Source: Vandiemenella viatica (Eukaryota > Arthropoda > Insecta > Orthoptera > Morabidae). From it: 64,000 bases of DNA. This document shows positions 31,940 to 43,019 of this stretch, one piece after another (the stretch's first letter is position 1; each line of letters opens with the position of its first letter). Both the position numbers and the translations under genes were made by a program. The DNA lies in assembly GCA_031002005.1 (NCBI GenBank), contig CM061918.1, positions 39,436,947 to 39,500,946 of the forward strand, written 5' to 3'. The notes beneath the pieces are model-generated. The model saw nothing but the letters and a program-made list of their open reading frames with translations. It was not told the DNA's origin and made no database searches.

Positions 31940-32235
31940 CTTTAAGAAATTTAATTTAATTTAATTTAATTGCAATGGAGCACAGGCTCCGGTGGCAATT
32001 TCCCTACACACCCATCTTCCCCCTATCCTGCACCTACCTACATTTGCCCTCTACAAATTTTATCTTTAAATTCTTTCAAAGTTTTCGGTAAATTATTCAT
32101 CATTTCTCTTGGTAACTCATTCCAATCCCTGACACCCTTACCTAAAAAAGAGAATCTTCCCACACCCTTGTGCCTGAAATCGAGTGCCAGCTTGTGGTCA
32201 TGCAGAGCAATGGGCTGGGAGTGTTATAGAGAACA
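31940..32235 (-). mobile_element. CR1/Jockey-like LINE 3' end with (TTTAA)n tail
   Basis: The + strand shows aatttaatttaatttaattt then gcaatggagcacaggctccg, the reverse complement of the LINE 3' end at 53281-53340. Read on the minus strand the coding part gives LALDFRHKGVGRFSFLGKGV, WNELPREMM and LKEFKDKI almost without change, then stops. Extreme 5' truncation is typical of LINE insertions. Confidence 0.93.
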
Positions 32236-33250
32236 AATATAGCTTCTTATCCATTTGAGTTTATTGCATAACATATGGATATACTCTTCCACTGATTACA
32301 CCAAGCAGCTGCATAATGGTCGCTGTGACTGGAAAGCCAGAGAAATAAGATGCCGCACTGATGCAGGGTTTTGCCGGTCGGCATTGGAATTAAGAGTAAA
32401 GAGATTAGCGTTTGTGACAAGCACTGTAAAATGCGTTTCGTAATAATTTCCTTACATACAGCGGTAGAGCAGCTGAATATCAAGTTAGTTGCTTGATCAT
32501 GGCATTTTGACTTTGGCGTCAGCTTAAGCGAACGCATTCTACACGTGTTGCGCTGCCACTGTGTAAGCGGGTACCAAATACCACGCGATTTGCTCGCGAT
32601 CGATCCGCGGTCTTCAGCTGAGTGGGTTGTCGGTTGAAACCTGGCTAGCTGTGTTGCTGCCATCAGCCAAGCAAACGATTGCCGGCCACAGTTATTCAGA
32701 CACCGGCACTTGTCAGCAAAATCAGGACTACACCATGTTTACTCCGAAGTGGCGGCTCAAGGTCACGTTACCCTGACCTGCTTCTCACCTCTCCACACCC
32801 TCCCTTCCTTCCTCATAGCACTGAACTCTGCGTACAATCAGGTGAATGTAACTTCCCCTTAGCATGGAGGGGAAAAGCTGCGTATCCACTACCCGCGGCA
32901 AACCCTAGAAAATGGGCTCGCGCGTCAGCCGCGTATTATAGATACGCTGTTGGCTCGAACATTGGCACGGTCGAACATGCCGCACTGCGAGCCATTCTCA
33001 GTCGGTTTTCAGACGCGATTGGTACGCGCGACACTTGGAAACTGCGTCTCAATTAGCTACGCGTGTCTCACGCGCGCGTCATGCCGCTCGTGTCGCGTCA
33101 TGTCACACGCGCTATACGCGTCTCAATTTGCGCCTAGCCTTAGAGGCGTAGCAAAGGCCACCCAATACTTAGCTCGCGAGCAGTTAACACGGGGGTGTCT
33201 TTGTTCGAGTTGGCTAGCGCGGCACAGCGACAGTTTGCTGCCACGGATAA
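32236..33250. other. Unassigned; right half CpG-rich
   Basis: From about 32890 to 33240 the DNA is CpG-rich with many cgcg words (tcacgcgcgcgtcatg, cacgcgctatacgcgtctc). The word gcgtctcaatt occurs at 33043 and 33117. It may be a GC-rich MITE, but I could not find its ends. No gene recognised. Confidence 0.35.
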
Positions 33251-33602
33251 CTTAGTGTGTCGCCTTTTAATACAATTGTATGGTGTCAACGATTTTTTGT
33301 GGAATAGTAAATATGCAGCCTAATTAGCCCCAGATGGTATCAGTATCACCTACATTACCACCACAACCATCACTTGAAACTCCAATCAACTAAAATATAG
33401 AATCGTCAAATGATATGATTAACTCAATACATTTTCTCTAAGTATATTATAATAATAATAAGTAATAAATAATTAACATTATAAGTCGTACTGTCTATTG
33501 AATTCTACAGTTAAGGTATCGTACAGTAGTGCTATCGTCCATGCGGCTAAGCGCTCCCCACTCTCCACGCTCTATCTCAAGAAGGGTTAGATCTATGAAA
33601 TA
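33251..33602. other. AT-rich, no gene seen
   Basis: No signal recognised. Confidence 0.3.
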
Positions 33603-33610
33603 TTGTCTAT

Positions 33611-33828
33611 CAGTACCGGATTAACCATGTAGCAGGAGGTAGCAAATGCTACGGGCCTCGCGCCTTGTAGGGGGCCTCGCTCCTCCTAGGGGGACCCCGC
33701 ATCTAGGCTAGATGGGCGACTTTTTTTTAGCTCTACATTTTTCATCCGGACGGCAAGCAAAAATCAAAAAATCAAGGGCTTCTTCTTCACATTTGCTACG
33801 GGCCCCACGCTGTCTTAATCCGGCCCTG
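33611..33828. mobile_element. hAT MITE with perfect 8-bp target duplication
   Basis: Ends cagtaccggattaacc and (inverted) cagggccggattaagac are flanked by ttgtctat at 33603-33610 and 33829-33836. The interior is gggcc-rich with tttttttagctctac, shared with the other hAT MITEs here. 218 bp, non-coding. Confidence 0.96.
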
Positions 33829-33836
33829 TTGTCTAT

Positions 33837-34748
33837 GACGAAATTTGTAGAGAATTTTATGCTCTACAACTTTTCAGATAACCCAAAATAACATTTAGAG
33901 TAATTGAAGCAAGATAATTGTAAAAAAAAAAAAAAAAAAGTTTTTTGTGACCTTTGACCTTGAATATCTTGACTAGCGTACACGAGATTCTATGAGATTT
34001 TTGAGCCAACTTATAAAATATCAAAACAAAGGATTGTGCAAATTTTCAGCTTGTCTTTCATTCCGAGGTTTGCCCCTTTTTTTTCACCTTATTTGACTGT
34101 ACAACATTGCTTAAATGGAAACAGCGGAAATGTTTTATACCTTCATTCAACAAAATTTCTATTTATTCATCTGGTAATGTACCGTACTCTTTCCAGTAAA
34201 TCCATTGTTCAAATCGAAATAGCAAGCAATGGTTTCGTAACTTGAATTAACAAAATTTCGGAACATAGTAGGTACTCACAAAAACTAGAGTGATAGTTCA
34301 CTGACAGTGGCAACACTCAAATCAATATTTAAAAGTTCAAGATCGATTACGTAATAATCTTTTCATATTTTTATTTGGAATTCCACATTTCGAAGTATCA
34401 ACATTTCGTTTTTTATTCTAAACTGGAAGTTCTAGCAATATTTTCGTCCTGGATTTTGTTCTTGCCTATGATAGACAAGCTTAAATGATTTTGTTGTTTT
34501 ACCCTTTTTATTTACATTTTATAGCATTTCGAAGTTTAGAAAAAGAAATGATTTGTTTTCAGAAATAATACCACAGCTGAATATTAGAAAATAATATGAA
34601 TGAGTTCCAAGAAATATGAATTTTTGGGACGTTTCAATGCAATGCTGTTATTTGGAGACCATCAGCATCATCTGCAGAAGTACACTGTAGCGGTTTCATG
34701 ATACAGATCAGCTGCAAATTCTTGCTGTCCCCCAGTTATTTATTATTA
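33837..34748. other. AT-rich, no gene seen
   Basis: An A(19) run (33920-33938) and scattered short frames only. Confidence 0.35.
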
Positions 34749-34756
34749 CTATTTAG

Positions 34757-34953
34757 CAGGGCCGGTGCTAGGAATTTCGGGCCCGGGGTAAAATGGGCGA
34801 CCTTTTTTTTTAGCTCTACAAAATGGCCAGGCGACAATGGGCGTAATCTTGGCTTCATGGCCTGAGGGCCCCTATGGTCGGTGATCGGGCCCCCCATCAG
34901 CCCTCGGGGCCCGGGTACTTTGACGCGCTTTTCCCCCCCTAACGCCGGCCCTG
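34757..34953. mobile_element. hAT MITE with perfect 8-bp target duplication
   Basis: Ends cagggccggtgctagg and (inverted) cagggccggcgttagg are flanked by ctatttag at 34749-34756 and 34954-34961. The interior has atgggcgacctttttttt and tagctctac like its relatives. 197 bp. Confidence 0.96.
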
Positions 34954-34969
34954 CTATTTAGTATAAAAC

Positions 34970-35395
34970 AACAATAGAGCACACAAGCTGTGATGGCAAT
35001 CTTCCTACACCCCCACTAACATGTTTAATGAATTTTTATCTAAATTCTTTCACTGTTTCAGGCAAATTGTCCACTTCCTGCTTTGGTAAAACACTAGGAA
35101 CTTTGTCTCCTTGCATACAAAAGAAAATTTTCCCACTCATTTACACCTAAAGTTTTATTTTCTGCTCATGGCCATCTCTTCCCTTGCATGCATTACTCAC
35201 AATTCTTCTGCAAACATCCACTTTGGCTTGATTATCAGCATATGCCTTATACACTCTAAGCACTCACTTCAGACCTTTCAAAAACTATCAGCTTACCCCC
35301 TTTATCATATCAGTTACTGATAGTGTTCTGTAGGATTTCCAGAAACAAACCTATCTGCTCTCCTTTGCTCCCACTCCAACTGCTGTTATTGATAC
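34970..35395 (-). pseudogene. CR1/Jockey-like LINE 3' fragment
   Basis: On + it begins acaatagagcacacaagctg, tgatggcaatcttcctacac, the diverged reverse complement of the LINE 3' end at 53281-53340. On the minus strand the coding part is recognisable but full of stops. The tail repeat is lost. Confidence 0.75.
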
Positions 35396-35417
35396 CCTTA
35401 ATGTGGGCTCCATAGTT

Positions 35418-35595
35418 TCAGTTTAATAGTAATGGAGTGAGCGCTTCAGTGGCAATTTGTGCTCACTCATTTGTCACCTTTCTTGTTGCTCTCTACAAAT
35501 TTTAAATTCTTTTAGCATTTTTGGTAAATTATTTGTCATTTCCCTCGGTAGTTTATTCCAGTCCTTGACTCTCTTGCCTGTGAACTAAATAACAC
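35418..35595 (-). pseudogene. CR1/Jockey-like LINE 3' fragment, second copy
   Basis: cagtttaatagtaatggagt, gcgcttcagtggcaattt and ctacaaattttaaattcttt repeat the order of the LINE 3' end in inverse orientation. It is short and separate from the neighbour at 34970. Confidence 0.75.
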
Positions 35596-35687
35596 CTCTT
35601 ATCTTTCCTGACTCAGTATGAAACTAAATACTTGTACCTCTGATTAGGAGGTCTGGATGTTGGTATTAGATTTGTTTTTGAACTGAT

Positions 35688-35830
35688 ATTGCAGTTTCCC
35701 TGGCATCCATCTGGAGTGATTGGGGGAAACCATGGAAAACCCAAATCTGGATGGTCAGGTGGAGGTTCGAGCCTGCGTCCTCCTGAATGCGAGGCCAGAG
35801 CATTACTGCTCATCCACCATGCTCGGTACT
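35688..35830 (-). mobile_element. SINE family 1, head half
   Basis: The minus strand starts accgagcatggtggatgag, has an A and a B box (ggctcgaacctcc-type) and the core ccagatttgggttttccatg, then ends at ccagatggatgcc. The 3' half is missing. Confidence 0.85.
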
Positions 35831-36354
35831 TATTTATTGTTATGATTATTAATTACACAGGAACTTATGTACCAGTAGTTATTTCTATTTTTAAATCAAT
35901 GCTTTTAATGTTTTAGATATACTGTTCAGCACTTCCACTGATACCAAATAAAGATTTTCCCTTTTTTGTGATCATATTCCTGTTTCAAAGACGCATTAAG
36001 GTAAGTTAAAAATTGTTTATTTAGCAAAAGTTATATTATTATTCCAGCTTTATCAATCCTTATTTCAGGATGCAGCCTCTTTAAGCCAAATGAACTATAT
36101 ATTACAATTTAATTCTACATAATTTTGTTGTAGATCCTTCCAGGCTGATCGTTCTTGAGTGAGAAGGCTTCCACGGCTGACATAAACAGTTTCCATGCTT
36201 CCGGGATGGTGTCGTGTCCCGGGATTAATTAATCACTGACATCTCGGCAAAACTTCTTTGGCCTTCTTCTGGGGCAAGCTGCTCTACATGCTGGTATGCC
36301 CAAGTAGAAGAAGCAGCTATGGGCTCACCAATTTTCTGCATAGCTGTTAATACA
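35831..36354. other. AT-rich, no gene seen
   Basis: No signal recognised. Confidence 0.3.
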
Positions 36355-36900
36355 AGGGGTGATCAGGAACTAAGATTACATAACCTGCAGTGAAACATGT
36401 ACATTTTATTTTATATGACATATACAGCCAACTAACAGTAAATACATCAGGTTATTTTTAGACACAGTCTCCACATTGGTTTAAGTATGTGTTATTTTGT
36501 GGGATGAGTTTGAATATTCCCTCCCGGTAAAAACCCTGTCCTTGTGTTTTCAGCCACATTGGGACGAAGTGTTTCACCTCCTTGTCTGAATCCAATTGTC
36601 AGCAACTTAGATGCTCCTTCAAATGAGGAAAGAGGTGAAAGTGATTTTGAGAGAGGTCCGGGCTGATGATGCAGTGCTGATTTAGCCACTGTGATCGTAT
36701 TCAGTGAATTTTTCTCTACCGGCAGCAAACTTTCGACACCATTCTGTGACATGCTAACGAGACATTACAATCTCTGTCAGTAAATTTCATCTGTAGTTAC
36801 ATGTTTTGCCTGCATAAATTGAATAAATGAGAAGATTTCCAAACAAGCACCATTTGTATTTACCCACAACTAGTGCTGTAGGTGGCGGATGGTTAAAACT
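36355..36900 (-). pseudogene. Possible mariner-like transposon remnant
   Basis: On the minus strand about 36530-36435 reads EGIFKLIP then CLNQCGDCV, which resembles the C terminus of mariner transposases (..GI.KL..R...C....GDYVE). Upstream an 86-codon minus frame (36752-36492) keeps MSQNGVESLLPV and GFRQGGETLRPN, whose origin I do not recognise. The region lies on the same strand as the mariner N-terminus at 39056-39314. The two may be halves of one element split by the retroelement insertions and the gap between them. Confidence 0.35.
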
Positions 36901-37039
36901 CTGCACAGTTGTCAATCGTATGTCTCAGAATTACCGCACACTACCAATTTCTCCATAATGGATGACATTCCAGAAATATTGACCTTGTAAACTTAGTTTC
37001 TGGTCACTCCGCATATATTTATGGAGGCATGGAAAAAGT

Positions 37040-37450
37040 GGCCATGGGCAATGTTGGATGAAACCATCATTGTGGCTCTGGTACATAAATGGCATATTTG
37101 TGATTTGGATACCCTTGAAGAATTCTTCCACCATCCAAACAATGATCAGCCTAATATCAAATTTACACTGGAAATTGAGGAACAGTGTCAATACTTAAAT
37201 GCTATAGTGAGAAACAGGACAATGGGAGCTTGGGACATTTGCTGTATTGTAAATTAACACACACCAACAGGTATCTGCACACTGCATCACACCCCCATCC
37301 CATGACAAAGAGAGATGTGCTTATAACGTTATGTACTAGAGCGGTGAGAGTGTTTGACATGGGAAGTCTGTACAAAGAACTAGAGATGAGAGAGGACACA
37401 TTTAGGGCTAACGGATACAGCAACGAAATTAGTCAGACATGGAATGCAGC
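37040..37450 (+). pseudogene. Penelope-like element RT fragment, frameshifted
   Basis: The first frame reads LEEFFHHPNNDQPNIKFTLE then IEEQCQYLNAIV, the region following the RT catalytic box in Penelope-like elements (HLN.IHPNIKFTMEIE). After a -1 shift near 37215 the next frame continues with QDNGSLGH, THTNRYLH and, later, LYKELEMREDTFRANGYS. The RT catalytic motif itself and the GIY-YIG endonuclease are absent. A LINE endonuclease of another class follows directly at 37450. Confidence 0.8.
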
Positions 37451-38055
37451 TACATCCATGAGGGTCACCAACACAAACATGGTAGCCTCCAACCAAACAA
37501 CAAGGGAAGGAGGATTTACACAAGTGGTTGAGCAAAACACTAGGGGACAAAATATTTTGGATATATTTCTAATTAAGCCCGATGAAAACCTTTTGAGGTA
37601 TCAAGTAACTGAAGGAATAAGTGATCATGAAGCAGTTCTGATGGATATTAGAGGATTCAGTAAACCAGCAGCCAAAATTGAAGGGGGAAATAGGTACAAT
37701 TATAAAAAGGCACAGGTTTCAAATTTGAGGAGATATTTCAGAGAACAATTCAGCAAATGGAAGGAAGGCTCAGGTACAGTAGAGTCAAGGTGGAAAGAGT
37801 TCAAGGAGATAATAAGAAAGGGGGAAGAAAAATTTATTCCAAAGCAAAAAATAAAGAGAAGTAGAGATCCTATGTACTATAATAGGGAAGTGAGGAGGTT
37901 AAAGAGGTTGGTAAGAAAAGAACATAACAGAGTTAAGAGACAGCAGGGTAGTAGGGAATATTTAAAACAACTAAACAAGGACTTAATAACAGCAAAGAAA
38001 ATGGCCAAAGATGGGTTTATGAAGAGTATTGTCAGTGCAGGGGGACCATTGACTG
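37450..38055 (+). pseudogene. LINE endonuclease/linker (CR1/Jockey-like), cut by assembly gap
   Basis: Open for over 200 codons up to the gap. It reads GGFTQVVEQNTRGQNILDIF, LIKPDENLL, VTEGISDHEAVLMDIRGFSK (the SDH catalytic motif of AP-type LINE endonucleases), then a charged linker (FREQFSKWKEGS; REVRRLKRLVRKEHNRVKRQ; KKMAKDGFMKSIV) that precedes the RT domain. The N-terminal part of the endonuclease is missing. The RT would lie in the gap. This is the best preserved of three copies; the others are at 12130-12350 and 62800-63650. Confidence 0.88.
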
Positions 38056-39055
38056 NNNNNNNNNNNNNNNNNNNNNNNNNNNNNNNNNNNNNNNNNNNNN
38101 NNNNNNNNNNNNNNNNNNNNNNNNNNNNNNNNNNNNNNNNNNNNNNNNNNNNNNNNNNNNNNNNNNNNNNNNNNNNNNNNNNNNNNNNNNNNNNNNNNNN
38201 NNNNNNNNNNNNNNNNNNNNNNNNNNNNNNNNNNNNNNNNNNNNNNNNNNNNNNNNNNNNNNNNNNNNNNNNNNNNNNNNNNNNNNNNNNNNNNNNNNNN
38301 NNNNNNNNNNNNNNNNNNNNNNNNNNNNNNNNNNNNNNNNNNNNNNNNNNNNNNNNNNNNNNNNNNNNNNNNNNNNNNNNNNNNNNNNNNNNNNNNNNNN
38401 NNNNNNNNNNNNNNNNNNNNNNNNNNNNNNNNNNNNNNNNNNNNNNNNNNNNNNNNNNNNNNNNNNNNNNNNNNNNNNNNNNNNNNNNNNNNNNNNNNNN
38501 NNNNNNNNNNNNNNNNNNNNNNNNNNNNNNNNNNNNNNNNNNNNNNNNNNNNNNNNNNNNNNNNNNNNNNNNNNNNNNNNNNNNNNNNNNNNNNNNNNNN
38601 NNNNNNNNNNNNNNNNNNNNNNNNNNNNNNNNNNNNNNNNNNNNNNNNNNNNNNNNNNNNNNNNNNNNNNNNNNNNNNNNNNNNNNNNNNNNNNNNNNNN
38701 NNNNNNNNNNNNNNNNNNNNNNNNNNNNNNNNNNNNNNNNNNNNNNNNNNNNNNNNNNNNNNNNNNNNNNNNNNNNNNNNNNNNNNNNNNNNNNNNNNNN
38801 NNNNNNNNNNNNNNNNNNNNNNNNNNNNNNNNNNNNNNNNNNNNNNNNNNNNNNNNNNNNNNNNNNNNNNNNNNNNNNNNNNNNNNNNNNNNNNNNNNNN
38901 NNNNNNNNNNNNNNNNNNNNNNNNNNNNNNNNNNNNNNNNNNNNNNNNNNNNNNNNNNNNNNNNNNNNNNNNNNNNNNNNNNNNNNNNNNNNNNNNNNNN
39001 NNNNNNNNNNNNNNNNNNNNNNNNNNNNNNNNNNNNNNNNNNNNNNNNNNNNNNN
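38056..39055. other. Assembly gap of exactly 1000 N
   Basis: Fixed-size run of N inside a LINE copy, likely caused by repeat sequence. Confidence 0.98.
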
Positions 39056-39314
39056 GAAACCTGAGCACATCATGCACAATGTGATGTGCTGAACCATGAC
39101 TAATGTCTACAGCTGTCACTATGTCATCCAGTGTCACTCGGCAGTTTTCCAATATGATGGCTTCAACTGCTGCTGTGGTCTCGGGAGTCACGACACGATG
39201 TGCCTGGCCCAGACGCGATGCATCAGCTACAGACGTCGCACCAATTGCGAACTTCCTACACCATTTATACACTTGCTGCTGTGACAAACTGGCATCACAG
39301 TACTGTACCTTCAT
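39056..39314 (-). pseudogene. mariner-like transposase, N-terminal DNA-binding part
   Basis: The minus frame reads LSQQQVYKWCRKFAIGATSV then TPETTAAVEAIILENCRVTL, DDIVTAVDISHGSAHHIVHD. These are the two helix-turn-helix units at the N terminus of mariner transposases (..VYKWHKRFK.GR..V.D....GRP.....E...AV...I..DRR.TI.E....ISYGS.H.I). The usual K-x-D/GRP region is altered. The catalytic half would start inside the gap. The piece is diverged but open. Confidence 0.85.
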
Positions 39315-39540
39315 TCTGGTTTTACAACTTCACTTTACAAAAATCTAATCATTGAATACTGTTCTTCTCTGGTGCATGTTGCTAATGGGGTAGCCATCTT
39401 TGTACTGTCTCTGTGCTGGTATTTGCACATCTTCAGTGTGTTATCACTTTTGGGGACATCTGGCAAATTATTTCAAACAGGTGTACCAACTTACAGAGTT
39501 GAAAAAGAAATTAATTATCAGTAGCACTACTCATGATATA

Positions 39541-41353
39541 CAGGGTGTCCCACAATAAATAGCTAAACTTTGGGAGCATATTTGGGGCTCAAAAATAAGC
39601 AAAAACTTCCTACGAAATTTTTCTTAATTTTCATTTCTTACGGAGATAATCGGGAAAATGAAGTTTGAAACGGTAAAGTACAGTTCATTTGAATGAATGT
39701 TTATTTTGATTACATTAAATGTAAGTAACCAAACATGTGCAAGGATAAAAAAGACCGAGTAACATTAATAAACAATGAAATAAAAGACAGAAATTAAACC
39801 TACTATTTGATTAATGACGATGTTATTCGAAATGTTGACCTTACGCGGCTTAACAGGCATACGTAAATAAACCTTAAGCGGCACATTAGTCCATTTATTC
39901 GATACCCCATATATCAGTCAGTGAATAATGTGTTTTGAGTGAGCACCGTACACAGTGCCTTGCACATTTTCTCATCAGGAATACATCGATATTGTCTTTG
40001 TGTATGGTTTTTGCAACGATAACGCACGTGCAACCGTATGAGAGTATGCGAATCGATTTCCGGGTAGGATAGCACCACATCGCCAGGTATTTGTTCAAAA
40101 ATTTCTTAAACTTCATGAGACTAGATCAGCCAGCCTGCACCAAGAAGGCAATGAACTTCAGGCAGCTTTGAAGAGAGATAATCTAGCAGGCAATCATATC
40201 CTACACCATTTTGATGATCGCCCTGCCACGAGTATTCGGTGAGCGTCAGCCGCATTACGGATATCATGTCAAGCGGTCTGGCATACTTTAAGAGGCGATA
40301 ATCATCATGCGTATCATATCCAAAGAGTTCATGGATTACTTCCCCAGGATTTCCAGAATCAAGTAAATTTTTGTAATGGATTTCTTCAGAGGTGTGAGAA
40401 TGATTATCAATTTCTCTCGAGTATCTAGTGGACAGAAGAAGTACATTCACAAGAAGAGGAAGTATCAATCAATGAAACACTCACATCTGGGCTCATCATA
40501 ATCCACGAGCAGTTAGGGTGACCAATTACCAGCAAGAGTTTTCCGTTAACGTTTGGATGGGTAGTCACAATAATCATCGCGTAGGACCACATTTTTTACC
40601 ACCAAGATTGAACACACAGACTTTCCTACAGAACAACCTCCCGGGTTATCTTGAGGAGTTCACATTACAGGAACGATTGAACATGTGGATCCAATTAGAT
40701 GGATGTCCAGCTTGTTATGGAAGAATTACTTGTGAATGGCCGAACGGAAATTATCCAGGTCACTGGATTGGTCGAGGGGGATCTGTACTGCGGTGCGCAC
40801 GCTCACCTGACCTTACACTGCTGGACTTCTTTGCATCGGGTACGTTACAACAGGAAGTGTATTCGGTACCAATAACCTCAGAACGGCATCTTAGGGACAG
40901 AATCAGCGAGTTACCCCAGAGCAATGTTTGGCAGCAACACGAGCTGTCTTATCACAGTGCAATGCCTGCATTGCCATGGGAGGACAACACTTTTAACAAC
41001 ATCTACATTAATGGAACAGTCTGTTTAATTTCTGTTTCTTCCTTTATAATTAGATTGTATTATTAATATGTAATAAATAGTATGATTTGTTAATCATTTG
41101 CAATTTTTTTTTTTACTGTTACTCGGTTCGTTTATGTTACTAAGTATTTTGTAGATAACTACTTAAATCTATTGTCAACAAAAATAAACATTTATTCAAA
41201 CGAATTGTACTTGACTTTACCATTTCAAACTTCATTTTCCCGATTATCTCTGTAAGAAACGATAATGGAGAAAAATTTTGTAGAAGGTTTTTGCTTATTT
41301 TTGAGCCCCAAATACGCTCCCAAAGTTTGGCCATTTAATTTTGGGACACCCTG
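39541..41353 (+). mobile_element. Mariner/IS630-like transposon with ~180-bp inverted repeats
   Basis: The element begins cagggtgtcccaca and ends tgggacaccctg, flanked by TA (39539-39540, 41354-41355). The two arms pair for about 180 bp with few mismatches: gcatatttggggctcaaaaa on the left corresponds to tttttgagccccaaatacgc on the right, and gataatcgggaaaatgaagt to acttcattttcccgattatc. The length of 1.81 kb and the decayed transposase gene inside suggest a full-length but dead copy. Confidence 0.95.
39925..41066 (+). pseudogene. Mariner/IS630-like transposase, multiply frameshifted
   Basis: Pieces appear in order on the + strand in changing frames. IVFVYGFCNDNARATV (about 39990-40035) is the typical start (VYG..NGNAR.A...Y). 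Then FVQKFLKLHETR, RVHGLLPQDF, FCNGFLQRCEND and, in the last open frame (40518-41066), QQEFSVNVWMGS, VGPHFLPPRL, LQNNLPGYLEE and ARSPDLTLLDFFASGTLQQE. The last normally reads SPDLTPLDYFLWG, so the P and W are changed. The second catalytic D region (QHDGAPAH in relatives) reads QLDGCPACY. Stops and shifts make it inactive. Confidence 0.88.
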
Positions 41354-42120
41354 TATAATACTGATAAAAGTTCAGTAGGAACATAACCTGCAATTCCTAA
41401 TTATTAAAATTTGATATATATGTTTTCTCAATCTTCTGCCTCATTGCATGCCTTGTTCAATGTTCAACAAATTTTTACACCCAAACATGGTATGCGAGTT
41501 ATCACATTACCAACTATGATTCCTTTTCCTATATTGGCTGATTGAATTTGGCAATGATTTGCTCACAGAATGAAATTGCATTTGCACTTGTTTCATCAGG
41601 AATTGCAGTTACAGTCAAACAGCTCATTCAGCAATCAAGTTGCCGTTGAATATGCAAACCAATGAAACTTCAACATGCAACCTTTCTAAGAACTGCATGA
41701 TGGCCAAAGTGCTGCAGAATTGCGAATTAATCTTTTGATATGAAAGTGTGATGGCACATAAAAAGTCTTTGGAGGCATTAGAGCAAACAATGCAAGATCT
41801 ACGAAACAATCAAAACTGTTCTGGTGGTGTGTTGATTGAAACATGAATTAAAAATCTTGAGATTTCAAATTTAATGGAAGAAAATAAACCATTAAATCAT
41901 GAAAATCTGACTTAATTTATTTATGACTTAAATATTGGAACAAAACTGGTTGGTTCCAGGTCGATCAAATTTCGGCTCATCACAAGTTTCCAACATTTCA
42001 GTGGTAGACTAACAATAGAATTCATTTTGCATGTAAATTTCCCATTGGTGTACTTCTGAATGTACTTCTCCTCATACTGGATAACCATGAACACAATCGT
42101 TAATAAATGATAACTCAGAA
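41354..42120. other. AT-rich, no gene assigned
   Basis: A minus-strand frame at 41624-41809 (LHVEVSLVCIFNGNLIAE and flanks) looks protein-like, but I do not recognise it. Nothing else found. Confidence 0.3.
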
Positions 42121-42500
42121 GGGAGCGTGCACAAACTACGTGGTTCGGTCGGGGGGGGGGGGGGCAGGGGTTGGCTGGAAGGGGCTACGTGGGGGGAGGG
42201 GGGGTTCTAATCCAGGCCATGTAGCTTTCTTTTCATAACATTTTTCACAGTTAAATGATGAACAAAACTCACAACAGCATGTGAATATTTATTTCCCTCA
42301 GGAATTAATTATCTGCGTATGTAATTTACAATAGTCTGACAAGAGAAAACAGTACAAAATGTCTTCTAGAATCAAAAGGGGAAAAAGCTAAGTGCTACAT
42401 GGGGGGGGGGGGGTTTAGAGGCAAAAGCCACATAGGGCTATGAGGGGGGGGGGGGTTCACAGTAGGCCCAAATGGAGCTACGTAGTTTATGCACACTCCC
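42121..42500. mobile_element. MITE family B, G-rich, first of an adjacent pair
   Basis: Starts gggagcgtgcacaaactacg and ends cgtagtttatgcacactccc, a near perfect inverted repeat. The interior has runs of 7 to 15 G, gaacaaaactcacaacagca and caatagtctgacaagagaa. 380 bp, non-coding. Confidence 0.93.
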
Positions 42501-42515
42501 GAAATATGTTTTTTT

Positions 42516-42906
42516 GGGAGTGTCCTTAAACTATGTCGCTTGGTCTGTGGGGGGAGGGTTTGGATGGAAAGCTACGCTGGGCTACATGGGGTGAAAAGGG
42601 GGGGGGGGGTTGAGCCAGGCCACGTAGCTTTCAATTCATCTTATTTGTCACAGTTAAAATGAGGTACAGAACACACAACAGCATGTGTATATTAGTTTCC
42701 ATCATTTAATTATCTCCATATGTAATTTACAATAGTCTGACAAGAGAAAACAGTACAAATTGTCTTCTGGAATCAATAAGAAAATAAGCTACATGCTACA
42801 CAGGTGGTGGTGGAGGGGGGTAGAGGCAAATACCACGTCGGGATACATGGGGGGGAGGGGTGTTCACAGGAAGCCAAACTGGAGCTATGGGGTTAGTGGA
42901 CACTCC
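42516..42906. mobile_element. MITE family B, second of an adjacent pair
   Basis: Starts gggagtgtccttaaactatg and ends ggggttagtggacactcc. It is the same family and orientation as the copy 15 bp to the left, with matching internal words, but more diverged ends. Confidence 0.9.
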
Positions 42907-43019
42907 ATTTCTCATTTTTACTTTGTTTACACATTTGCAACAGTTTTTCACAAATTCGCAAAATATCACAAACAAATTTATTGAATTTTGGGCAAGACAA
43001 CATCTGTTGGGTCAGCTAG
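42907..43019 (+). mobile_element. Possible Helitron 3' end
   Basis: gacaacatctgttgggtcag then CTAG (43016-43019) and T. The word caacatctgttg is a 5-bp-stem hairpin just before the CTAG terminus, as Helitrons have. The 5' end was not found, and the MITE pair may lie inside it. Confidence 0.45.

Noticed and set aside
37185..39314. Frames of 635, 406 and 443 codons
   Set aside because: They run through the second N gap. Only the LINE endonuclease (left) and mariner N-terminus (right) parts are real sequence, and those are listed separately.
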